Of a stretch of DNA of 64,000 nt, positions 57,201-64,000 are shown in pieces. This DNA comes from CAWHQZ01 sp963831645. Its GTDB lineage: Bacteria; Pseudomonadota; Alphaproteobacteria; Rhizobiales; Aestuariivirgaceae. The notes beneath the pieces were generated by a model. The model ran no database searches. It was not told the DNA's origin and saw nothing but the letters and a program-made list of their open reading frames with translations. Made by a program: the position numbers and the translations under genes. The DNA lies in assembly GCA_963831645.1 (NCBI GenBank), contig CAWHQZ010000028.1, forward strand, positions 248,001 to 312,000, given 5' to 3'. The number at the start of each line of letters is the position of its first letter. The stretch's first letter is position 1.

Positions 57201-59930
57201 ATGGACAAGAGCATCATCCGTTACACCTGGAAACACACGCGCCCGCAGCAGCTTTGGATTCTGCTGATCGTGCTGGCCTCGATGCCGACCTTCTTCCTGT
57301 CGTTCGACCTGCCCAAACAGATCGTCAACGGTCCGATTCAGGGTCGCGGGTTTGAAAGCGAGGAGGCGAGGCAGGTATTCATGCGTGTGGCCTTCGACGT
57401 GCCGCAGTGGATCAGCTCCTCGGGCACGCTGGAGCTGCTTCCGGGCTTCGAGCTTGACCGCTTCCAGATGCTCATGGCGCTGAGCTTCAGCATGCTCGCC
57501 CTGGTGATCATCAACGGCATCTTCAAGTTCTACATCAACACCTACAAGGGCCGGCTCGGCGAGCGCATGTTGCGGCGGTTGCGCTATGAGCTGGTGGATC
57601 GGGTGTTGCGCTTCCCGCCCAACCAATTCAAACGCGTCAAGGCCGCGGAAGTCGCCACCATGGTCAAGGATGAAGTAGAGCCGCTGGGCGGCTTCATCGG
57701 CGACGCGTTCGTCCAGCCTGCCCTGCTTGGCGGCCAGGCGATCACCGCTCTCGTTTTCATCGTCGTCCAGAACTTCTGGCTTGGCCTCATTGCCGGGGGC
57801 ATCGTCGGTGTCCAGGGTTTGATTATCCCCAAGCTTCGCCGCCGCCAGATCGAGCTCGGCCGCCAGCGCCAGCTCACTGCCCGCGACCTTGCCGGGCGGG
57901 TGGGCGAGATTGTCGACGGTATTTCCGCCGTCCACGTTCATGACACCTCGAACTATGAGCGCGCCGACATCAGCGCCCGGCTCGGGCGGATCTTCAAGAT
58001 TCGGTACGACCTCTTCCAGTGGAAGTTTTTCGTAAAATTCCTGAACAATTTCCTGGCCCAGCTTACGCCGTTCCTGTTTTACGCGATCGGCGGCTATCTC
58101 ACCTTGATCGGCCGTCTCGACATCGGCCAGCTGGTGGCGGTCATCGCCGCCTACAAGGACCTCCCGACGCCGATCAAGGAGTTGATCGACTGGGACCAGA
58201 TGCGCCTGGATGTGCAGGTCAAGTTTGCCCAAGTGGTGGAGCAGTTCGACGTCGATCGGATGATCGATCCCCAGGTTCAGGCCATGAGCGCTGAACCGGC
58301 CATCACCATGGACGCCGGAGTCGCCGTCCAGAATGTCGCGGCTCTCGACGACAGCGGCGCCAGGCTTCTGGAACGGGTCAACATGGAGGTGAGGCCCGGC
58401 GAGAAGCTTGCCATCGTCGGGACGGCGGGTGGCGGTACGGAAGCCCTGGCGGAGGCCCTGGTCAAGCTCCTGTGGCCCGAAAGCGGGCGGATCAGCGTCA
58501 AGGGGCGAGACGTCTTCGACTTGCCGGAGTCGATCACCGGCCGGCGAATGGCTTATTCCGCTTCCGAGGCGCCGCTGTTTCAGGGCAGCATACGCGACAA
58601 TCTGCTCTACGTCCTGAAGCACGCTCCCCTGCGCGAGGTCACCTACGAGGGCAAGCGGGAAAAACTGCGTTTGTGGGAAATCGACGAAGCGAGAAAGGCA
58701 GGCAATCCGGACTTCGATATCCGAAGTGACTGGATCGACTATGCCGCAGCGGGTGTCGATGGGCCGGAAGCGCTGTTCGCTCGCATGAAACACGTGCTCG
58801 AGGTCGTTAGTGTCGCCAACGACATTTTCGACTTCGGCCTGCGCGTGTCGATCGATCCCGGGCGCCATCCGAGCATCGTCGAGCGCATCAAGGAGGAGCG
58901 CGCCGCCTTGCGTTCCAGGCTCGACGCCGAGAACCTGTCCGGGCTCATCGAGCCTTTTGCGCAGGGCCGCTACAACAGCGAGGCCACGGTTGCCGAGAAC
59001 CTCCTGTTCGGCACGCCGGTCGGTCCGAAGCTGGCCGGCGGTAAACTGGTTGCCGATTCCTATTTCCGCAGTGTGCTCAAGAAATTCGAACTCGATGAAG
59101 CGCTTTACCGCATGGGCCTGCAAATCGCCCGCACCGCGGTCGAGCTCTTTCGCGATCTGCCGCCAGACCATCCGTTTTTCCAGCAACTCGTTTTCATGTC
59201 CGCCGAAGAGATTCCCGGCTACCAGGCGCTCTTGCAGCGGCTCGAAGGCCGCCCCTTCGCCGAGGTGTCGGCTGCCGACCGCGACCAGATCATCCATTTG
59301 AGCTTCTTTTACATCGAGCCGCGTTTTCGTTTCGGCCTGCTCGATGATGCGCTGCGCGCCAGGATCGTCGAGGCGCGCCACAGCTTTCATGAACATTTGC
59401 CCGAAGATCTGAAAGGATCGCTCGAGCCTTACGATCCGAATCGTTACAACAAGTCGGCCAGTGTGCTGGACAACGTGCTGTTCGGCCGCATCGGTCACCA
59501 GCACGCCGATGGCGCCGAGAAAGTCGGCATTATCGTTCGGCGGGTCCTCGATGAGATCGGCCTGTCCGACGAGGTGTTCAATATCGGGCTCGAATTCAAC
59601 GTCGGGGTCGGGGGCAGGCGACTGTTGACGGCCCAGCGGCAGAAACTGCACGTCGCCCGCGCCCTGCTGAAGCGGGCCGACATCCTCGTGTTTTCACGCC
59701 CGTTTTCAGCACTCGACAGCCGCGGGCAGGAAACGCTGACCCGCGCCGTGCTCGAGGAGGCCGGCCGGGCGGGACGCGGGTCAACCATTCTTTGGGTTCT
59801 GTCGACGCCAGCCACCGCCGCGCTGTTCGATCGCGTCGCCGTCATGGATCGTGGGACGGTAGCCGAGGTAGGGACCTTTGCCGAACTCATGGCGCGGAAA
59901 GGCATTCTCGCCGGGCTGATATCGTCCTAG
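57201..59930 (+). CDS. degenerate ABC exporter-like protein with triplicated nucleotide-domain segment
   Basis: A 909-residue protein. Residues 1 to about 350 are a type-I exporter membrane domain (WILLIVLASMPTFFLSF, FSMLALVIINGIFKFYI, TALVFIVVQNFWLGLIAGGIVG and FLFYAIGGYLTLIG as membrane segments). The ATPase domain is catalytically degenerate: Walker A is GTAGGGTE at 407-414 (Lys to Thr), the signature is LLTAQRQK for LSGGQRQR, Walker B is ILVFSRP for ILxLDEP, and the H-loop reads LSTP. About 300 extra residues lie between Q-loop and signature, holding three N-(L/V)-L-(F/Y) motifs (N467, N600, N758), the last two each preceded by GRYN or NRYN, and each followed by an (F/Y)-x-x-G-L motif. 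ATP hydrolysis is unlikely; it may be a scaffold, receptor or regulator. A cAMP-binding protein and two cyclases follow. Confidence 0.85.
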   Translation: MDKSIIRYTWKHTRPQQLWILLIVLASMPTFFLSFDLPKQIVNGPIQGRGFESEEARQVFMRVAFDVPQWISSSGTLELLPGFELDRFQMLMALSFSMLALVIINGIFKFYINTYKGRLGERMLRRLRYELVDRVLRFPPNQFKRVKAAEVATMVKDEVEPLGGFIGDAFVQPALLGGQAITALVFIVVQNFWLGLIAGGIVGVQGLIIPKLRRRQIELGRQRQLTARDLAGRVGEIVDGISAVHVHDTSNYERADISARLGRIFKIRYDLFQWKFFVKFLNNFLAQLTPFLFYAIGGYLTLIGRLDIGQLVAVIAAYKDLPTPIKELIDWDQMRLDVQVKFAQVVEQFDVDRMIDPQVQAMSAEPAITMDAGVAVQNVAALDDSGARLLERVNMEVRPGEKLAIVGTAGGGTEALAEALVKLLWPESGRISVKGRDVFDLPESITGRRMAYSASEAPLFQGSIRDNLLYVLKHAPLREVTYEGKREKLRLWEIDEARKAGNPDFDIRSDWIDYAAAGVDGPEALFARMKHVLEVVSVANDIFDFGLRVSIDPGRHPSIVERIKEERAALRSRLDAENLSGLIEPFAQGRYNSEATVAENLLFGTPVGPKLAGGKLVADSYFRSVLKKFELDEALYRMGLQIARTAVELFRDLPPDHPFFQQLVFMSAEEIPGYQALLQRLEGRPFAEVSAADRDQIIHLSFFYIEPRFRFGLLDDALRARIVEARHSFHEHLPEDLKGSLEPYDPNRYNKSASVLDNVLFGRIGHQHADGAEKVGIIVRRVLDEIGLSDEVFNIGLEFNVGVGGRRLLTAQRQKLHVARALLKRADILVFSRPFSALDSRGQETLTRAVLEEAGRAGRGSTILWVLSTPATAALFDRVAVMDRGTVAEVGTFAELMARKGILAGLISS

Positions 59931-60033
59931 GATGTTTTGATTGCCATACTCGGCAACGGCGGATCGAGGTGGGTAATGCGACGGGTGACTGTCACAAGCG
60001 TTCGGGCCTGGAGGTACAAGGAGTAAGCTGACC

Positions 60034-60492
60034 ATGTTGCTCATGGAAGAAGTGGAGATGCTGCGGCGCACGCCGTTGTTCAGCAAGATTCCACCGGCCA
60101 AACTGAAGCTCATCGCCTTCACTTCCGACCGCGTCAAATACAACGAAGGCCAGGTTGTCTGCCGTCAGGGAGATGCCGGCGACGCTGCCTACGTGGTTCT
60201 CACCGGCACTGCCGACGTGCTTGTCAACGCCAAAGACGGCCAGATCAAGGTTGCGGTGATCGAGCCCAATTCCGTGATCGGCGAGATCTCCGTGCTGTGC
60301 GACATCTCACGGACAGCTACTGTGCGCGCCCGTGCGCCGCTCGAGGTGCTGCGCATTACCAAGGATCACTTTCTCAAGATGCTGACCGATTTTCCCGAGA
60401 TGGGCATCGAGATCATGCGCGATCTGGCCGAGAAGCTGAGCAGAACCACGGCGGAACTCAGCGAATGCCGCAGCAAGCTCAAGGCCAACTAG
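60034..60492 (+). CDS. stand-alone cyclic-nucleotide-binding domain protein
   Basis: A 152-residue single-domain protein of the CRP/PKA regulatory fold without a DNA-binding domain. The phosphate-binding cassette is present: GEISVLCDISRTATVRA, with the Glu that contacts the ribose and the Arg that contacts the cyclic phosphate. The N-terminus (LRRTPLFSKIPPAKLKLIAF) is the usual helical lead-in; the C-terminus is a helix (EIMRDLAEKLSRTTAELSECRSKL) that could pair with a partner. An AAGGAG site precedes ATG 60034. It sits between the degenerate ABC gene and a cyclase gene, so it likely reads their cAMP signal. Confidence 0.9.
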   Translation: MLLMEEVEMLRRTPLFSKIPPAKLKLIAFTSDRVKYNEGQVVCRQGDAGDAAYVVLTGTADVLVNAKDGQIKVAVIEPNSVIGEISVLCDISRTATVRARAPLEVLRITKDHFLKMLTDFPEMGIEIMRDLAEKLSRTTAELSECRSKLKAN

Positions 60493-60513
60493 GCGGCGCC
60501 AGGGCTGCTATCA

Positions 60514-62208
60514 TTGTCGTTGAGCTGGAACGGGATTGGCGCCAGGGCGAGGCTCTGGTCGGGGCTCGTCCTGTTCACCTTCGCCGCTACTCACTTCATC
60601 AACCACGCGTTCGGCCACGTGTCGGTCGATGCCATGAATGCCGTTCAGGACTGGCGCACCGCAGTGACGCGCAGCGTTCCCGGCGCCACTGTTCTACTGG
60701 GCGCTGCGGCCGTTCATCCGGTGCTGGGTCTGGCGCGATTCCTGCGCCGACGGACGATGCGGGCGCTGGAATGGCTGCAGCTGGGATCCGGTCTGCTCAT
60801 TCCGGTGCTGCTGGCCAGGCACTTGATCGGCACCCGTATCGCCCATGAGATGTATGGCGTCGATGACAGCTACTCCCGGGTGCTCGCGGCGATCTGGCCG
60901 GGATCGGCGTTGAGCCAGTCGCTGCTCCTCGTCGTGGTGTGGCTGCACGGTTCGATCGGCATTCACCACTGGTTGATGGTGAAGCCCCGCTATGAGGTAT
61001 GGCGTTGGCCGCTCGGCGCCCTCGCTGTGCTGATACCGGCGCTGGGCCTGACCGGATTCTTTGCTGCCAGCCGTATCCACGAGTTCGATGGCCTGGTTCC
61101 ACCGGGGCCCTCGCCCGATCAGGCCGCGCACCTCGCAGCCATCGGCAACGGCGCCATCGCCGCTTACGCGTTGTTGCTGGCGGCCGTTCTGGCACTGCGG
61201 CTGCTACAGTTCGCGCGCGACCATTTTGCCCACAAGATCGCTATAAGCTATGCCGACGGACCGCGCGTAGCGGCGCCGCGGGGACTGACCCTGCTGGAGA
61301 TCAGCCGACTCAACGGTATTCCGCACGCCTCCGTTTGCGGCGGCCGCGCTCGTTGCTCGACCTGCAGGGTGCGCGTTCTCGGAGGGCTTGCCCAGCAGCC
61401 GGCCGCCCTCGATACGGAACGTCGCGTCCTCAATCGGGTAGGAGCGCCGGCCAATGTGCGGCTGGCCTGTCAGCTGCGTCCGCAATCCGACATCGAGATT
61501 GCGCTGCTGCTTCCGGCGGCTGCCGGTATCGGCGGTTCGCTTGGTACGGACAAGTATTTGTGGGGCGTCGAGAGAGAAGCAGTGATTCTATTCTGCGACT
61601 TGCGCGGTTTCACCCGATTGTCGGAAGGCCGCCTGTCGTTCGATGTCGTGTTTGTCCTCAATCAGTACTTGAGCCGCATGAGCGAAGTCATCGAGGACTG
61701 CGGTGGTTACGTCGACAAGTTCATGGGCGACGGGATCATGGCCATCTTCGGCATGGAGCAGCCGCTTCAAGCCGCCGCGCGCAATGGGCTGGCGGCGGTG
61801 AAGGCCATGGGCGGCGTGCTCGACGCGCTGAACCAGAGCCTGCGGGAGGAAGTGCCCGAGGCGCTCGACATTGCCATCGGCGTTCATGCCGGCCCGGTGA
61901 TCCTGGGCCGCATCGGAGCGTTGCGCGGCAGCGCTGCGGCCCGCCGGGTGACCGCGCTCGGCGATACCGTCAATACCGCGAGCCGGCTTGAAAGCGTCGG
62001 CAAGGAAGAGGGGGTCCAGGCTGTGATCTCGAAGGCAGTGCTGGACGCTGCCGGCCTCTCGGCAACGCCGGTCCTGGATGCGAGGCGCATCGAGGTTCGC
62101 GGCCGCAAACGTGCCCTCGACGTGGTCCTCGTGAAGCGGGCAGTCCTCCTGCCCGTGCAGGGTCGGCCCTCGCCGGCCGCAGGCCAGATTGGTTCCCAGG
62201 TCGCGTAG
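60514..62208 (+). CDS. cyaC: CyaC-like diheme / [2Fe-2S] membrane adenylate cyclase
   Basis: A 564-residue protein in three parts. Residues 1 to about 240 hold six membrane helices with histidines at 27, 31, 35, 103, 111, 145, 151 and 152, consistent with a diheme-b anchor like that of succinate:quinone oxidoreductases. Residues ~245-330 are a [2Fe-2S] ferredoxin domain with Cys275-X5-Cys281-X2-Cys284-X34-Cys319. From about 350 is a class III cyclase: LFCDLRGFTRL, DKFMGDGIMAIFG and ALGDTVNTASRLE. Sinorhizobium meliloti CyaC has this design and is redox/quinone responsive, so this protein probably couples quinone redox state to cAMP. TTG start at 60514 is assumed; it lies 22 bases after the CNB gene. 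Confidence 0.88.
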   Translation: MSLSWNGIGARARLWSGLVLFTFAATHFINHAFGHVSVDAMNAVQDWRTAVTRSVPGATVLLGAAAVHPVLGLARFLRRRTMRALEWLQLGSGLLIPVLLARHLIGTRIAHEMYGVDDSYSRVLAAIWPGSALSQSLLLVVVWLHGSIGIHHWLMVKPRYEVWRWPLGALAVLIPALGLTGFFAASRIHEFDGLVPPGPSPDQAAHLAAIGNGAIAAYALLLAAVLALRLLQFARDHFAHKIAISYADGPRVAAPRGLTLLEISRLNGIPHASVCGGRARCSTCRVRVLGGLAQQPAALDTERRVLNRVGAPANVRLACQLRPQSDIEIALLLPAAAGIGGSLGTDKYLWGVEREAVILFCDLRGFTRLSEGRLSFDVVFVLNQYLSRMSEVIEDCGGYVDKFMGDGIMAIFGMEQPLQAAARNGLAAVKAMGGVLDALNQSLREEVPEALDIAIGVHAGPVILGRIGALRGSAAARRVTALGDTVNTASRLESVGKEEGVQAVISKAVLDAAGLSATPVLDARRIEVRGRKRALDVVLVKRAVLLPVQGRPSPAAGQIGSQVA

Positions 62209-62283
62209 TTTTGAGAACCGTTGACTTGCGTGAAGTCACCAAGACTGCGCAGGAAACTCTCCTCGAGCTGAGGGACGAACGCC

Positions 62284-63681
62284 ATGTCCGTTCTCTATCG
62301 CAATCCCCTGACCATCATACGCGACGCCGTCGCCGGCCAACCCGCGCGCGATCTGACCGAGCGCATGCGCGCGGCGCTGCGCCAGCACGCCATGACCAGC
62401 GAGGTGCTGGTCAAGCTCATCCAGCTCGCCGTCGTCCTGATGTGGGCGGCCCTTTACGCGGCGGCGCCCAAGACCGATGCCCATACCGCCTTTTCGCCGG
62501 TTCCCTATGCGCTCGGCATCTATCTGCTGATCAACGCCGTGGGGCTCTATTGGGTCATGCGGCGCGACCTGCCGGCGTGGGCGGTCTACGTGTCGATCGG
62601 TCTCGACATGGCGGTCCTCATGCTGCTGATCTGGAGCTTCCATGTCCAGTACGGCCAGCCCGCGTCGTTCTACCTCAAGGCGCCGACGCTGCTGTACGTG
62701 TTCATCTTCATCGCCCTCAGGGCGCTGAGATTTGAAGCCCGCTTCGTGCTCGCGGCCGGCCTCTTCGCCGCTTTCGGCTGGCTTGTGCTCGCAACCTACG
62801 TGGTGATCGCCGATCCGGCGCAGGCGACGATCACCCGCGACTACGTGACCTATCTCACCAGCAACGCCGTGCTCATCGGCGCGGAATTGGACAAGATCAT
62901 CTCCATCCTCATGGTGACCGGGATCCTCGCCCTGGCGCTCAGGCGCGCCAACAATTTCCTCGGCCGCGCCACCACCGAAGGCATCACCGCCCGGGAACTG
63001 GCGCGCTTCTTCGACGCGCCGGTGGCGAGCCGCATCCGCAACGCCGACGAGAAGACGAAGGCCGGCGAGGGCACGCGGCGCGAGGCCGCCATCCTGTTCA
63101 CCGACATCCGCTCCTTCACGGTGATGGCCGCGGGGCTCGATCCCGACGACGTGGTGGCGCTCCTCACTGCCTACCAGACGCGGATCGTGCCGATCGTGCA
63201 CCGCCACGGCGGCGCCATCGACAAGTTCCTGGGCGACGGCATCATGGCGACCTTCGGGGCCGTCGGCTCGAAGCCCGATTTCGCCGCCGCGGCGCTGCGG
63301 GCGCTCGACGACATCATCGCCGATACGGAAACCTGGCATCAAGGCTCGGGTGTCCTGTCCCGGCTGCCCCGCGGCGCCGTCAACGGGGCCGTCGCAGCCG
63401 GTGGCGTCATCTTCGGCGCCCTCGGCAACGAAGAGCGGCTTGAATATACGGTCATCGGGGCGCCGGTGAATCTCGCCGCCAAGCTCGAGAAGTTCAACCG
63501 GCAGGCGGGCGCCCGCGCGCTTACCGACGCCGCGACGCTCCGCACAGCACAAGCCCAGGGCTATGCCGTGTCAGGCCGTCCTAGGCGGCTGCGCTTCGCG
63601 GTTTCCGGCGCCAGAGAGGCCGTGGTTCTTCACGAAGCGCTGAAACCCGCTCCCCCATTCTTGGGGGAGCGGGCAGGGTGA
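62284..63681 (+). CDS. membrane-anchored class III adenylate/guanylate cyclase
   Basis: A 465-residue protein. The N-terminal half has five or six membrane segments (LAVVLMWAALYAAA, YALGIYLLINAVGLYWV, VSIGLDMAVLMLLIWSF, LLYVFIFIALRAL, AAGLFAAFGWLVLATYVVI, IISILMVTGILALAL). The cyclase domain has LFTDIRSF with Asp274, DKFLGDGIM with Lys314 and Asp318, and GAPVNLAAKLE, where Asn396 is kept but the usual Arg is Lys400. The last ~12 residues (HEALKPAPPFLGERAG region) are encoded by a palindromic repeat, so the natural end may have been altered. It follows the CyaC-like gene by 75 bases. Confidence 0.9.
   Translation: MSVLYRNPLTIIRDAVAGQPARDLTERMRAALRQHAMTSEVLVKLIQLAVVLMWAALYAAAPKTDAHTAFSPVPYALGIYLLINAVGLYWVMRRDLPAWAVYVSIGLDMAVLMLLIWSFHVQYGQPASFYLKAPTLLYVFIFIALRALRFEARFVLAAGLFAAFGWLVLATYVVIADPAQATITRDYVTYLTSNAVLIGAELDKIISILMVTGILALALRRANNFLGRATTEGITARELARFFDAPVASRIRNADEKTKAGEGTRREAAILFTDIRSFTVMAAGLDPDDVVALLTAYQTRIVPIVHRHGGAIDKFLGDGIMATFGAVGSKPDFAAAALRALDDIIADTETWHQGSGVLSRLPRGAVNGAVAAGGVIFGALGNEERLEYTVIGAPVNLAAKLEKFNRQAGARALTDAATLRTAQAQGYAVSGRPRRLRFAVSGAREAVVLHEALKPAPPFLGERAG
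63646..63673. repeat. perfect 11-base inverted repeat, REP-like or terminator
   Basis: CCCGCTCCCCC and GGGGGAGCGGG pair perfectly around the six-base loop ATTCTT, followed by GCAGGGTGAGGGGCG. It lies at the very end of the cyclase frame and between two convergent genes. No T-run follows, so classic intrinsic termination is doubtful on the plus strand; the form resembles dispersed palindromic elements of alphaproteobacterial genomes. Confidence 0.7.
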
Positions 63682-63722
63682 GGGGCGCCGAACCTCCCAC
63701 TCGAGCTGCAGTTGGCGCGTCG

Positions 63723-64000
63723 TCAGGCAGCGGCCCGGATGGCCGCGAAAGCTTCGGCGATCCGTTGCGGCGCCGTCGGGCGCGCGTACATCCGGTCAAG
63801 ATACGCTAGCAGCCGCGGGCAGTGGTCGACCAGTTTCTGCTCGTTGCCCCAGTCGATCACATACGCGGTCACGCAATCCGCGACGGTGATGCGGTCGCCG
63901 ACGATGAACCGGCGTCCCTCCATGTGGCGATCCAGCACGGACGCCATCGCGGCGAACTCATCGCTGGCAAGCGCGATGTCCTGCGGCAGTCGCTTGTGTT
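63723..64000 (-). CDS. glutathione S-transferase-like protein, C-terminal part (5' end outside window)
   Basis: The leftward frame is open from the window edge to a stop at 63723, giving the last ~92 residues. It shows the all-helical GST C-terminal domain: LPQDIALASDEFAAMASVLDRHM across the first helix, then FIVGDRITVADCVTAYVIDW, the conserved N-capping-box segment, and CPRLLAYLDRMYARP. The thioredoxin-like N-terminal half lies to the right of the window. Substrate unknown. Confidence 0.8.
   Translation of the reverse strand, partial: HKRLPQDIALASDEFAAMASVLDRHMEGRRFIVGDRITVADCVTAYVIDWGNEQKLVDHCPRLLAYLDRMYARPTAPQRIAEAFAAIRAAA

Noticed and set aside
57090..59651. 853-codon open frame on the minus strand
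   Set aside because: It is the antisense shadow of the degenerate ABC gene; the plus-strand frame has membrane helices and family-conserved segments, while the minus frame has only composition-driven residues.
1..64000. CRISPR arrays, rRNA, tRNA or prophage
   Set aside because: No regularly spaced repeats, no cloverleaf-like or rRNA-like sequence and no phage structural genes were recognised by eye; a covariance-model scan (tRNAscan-SE, Infernal) would be decisive.

Overview
The window reads as chromosomal DNA of a GC-rich alphaproteobacterium, most likely of the Rhizobiales/Hyphomicrobiales. Evidence: the order pyrF-trpF-trpB-trpA-accD-folC; a block divL / tsaE-amgK / murU / addB / addA / trxA joined by ATGA or GTGA overlaps; an AccD without the four-cysteine zinc finger; and five class III nucleotidyl cyclases in 64 kb. 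No rRNA, tRNA, CRISPR array or complete insertion sequence was recognised.

Layout. 0-1 kb: end of a TctC/Bug-type periplasmic binding protein. 1-7 kb (+): pyrimidine, tryptophan, fatty-acid and folate genes. 7-18.6 kb (-): thioredoxin, AddAB recombination nuclease, MurU and TsaE-AmgK (cell-wall recycling plus tRNA t6A), and the tyrosine pseudo-kinase DivL. 19-21 kb (+): ELM1-like protein and a putative glycosyltransferase. 21-28.7 kb: an accessory-looking stretch with a cyclase-TPR protein, Dps, sulfotransferase, Gfo/Idh oxidoreductase, sugar isomerase, small membrane protein, serine-recombinase remnant and HigBA toxin-antitoxin pair. 28.7-38 kb (-): a catabolic cluster (GcvT-like protein, two phytoene-dehydrogenase-like flavoproteins, class III aminotransferase, SDR) with a taurine/nitrate-type ABC importer. 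38-45 kb: two cyclases, two methyltransferases, an SMP-30 protein and a secreted polysaccharide-lyase-like protein. 45-51.4 kb (+): a Yej/Dpp-type peptide importer. 51.4-57 kb (+): three glycosyltransferases, a polysaccharide-deacetylase-like protein and an acetyltransferase. 57-63.7 kb (+): a degenerate ABC protein, a cyclic-nucleotide-binding protein, a CyaC-like diheme/[2Fe-2S] adenylate cyclase and a second membrane cyclase. The window ends inside a GST-like gene.

The most unusual locus is 57.2-63.7 kb. The ABC protein has lost the Walker A lysine, the Walker B acidic residues and the canonical signature, and its nucleotide-binding domain is enlarged by a segment in which one motif pair occurs three times. 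It is followed by a cAMP-sensor-type domain and a redox-type cyclase, which suggests an undescribed redox/cAMP-linked membrane system.

Caution on sequence quality: at least eight conserved coding frames (trpB twice, addA twice, divL, a flavoprotein twice, a glycosyltransferase) are broken by single-base shifts, all of the same sign. Insertion-type sequencing or assembly errors are the simplest explanation. These genes are annotated here as one CDS across the shifts.
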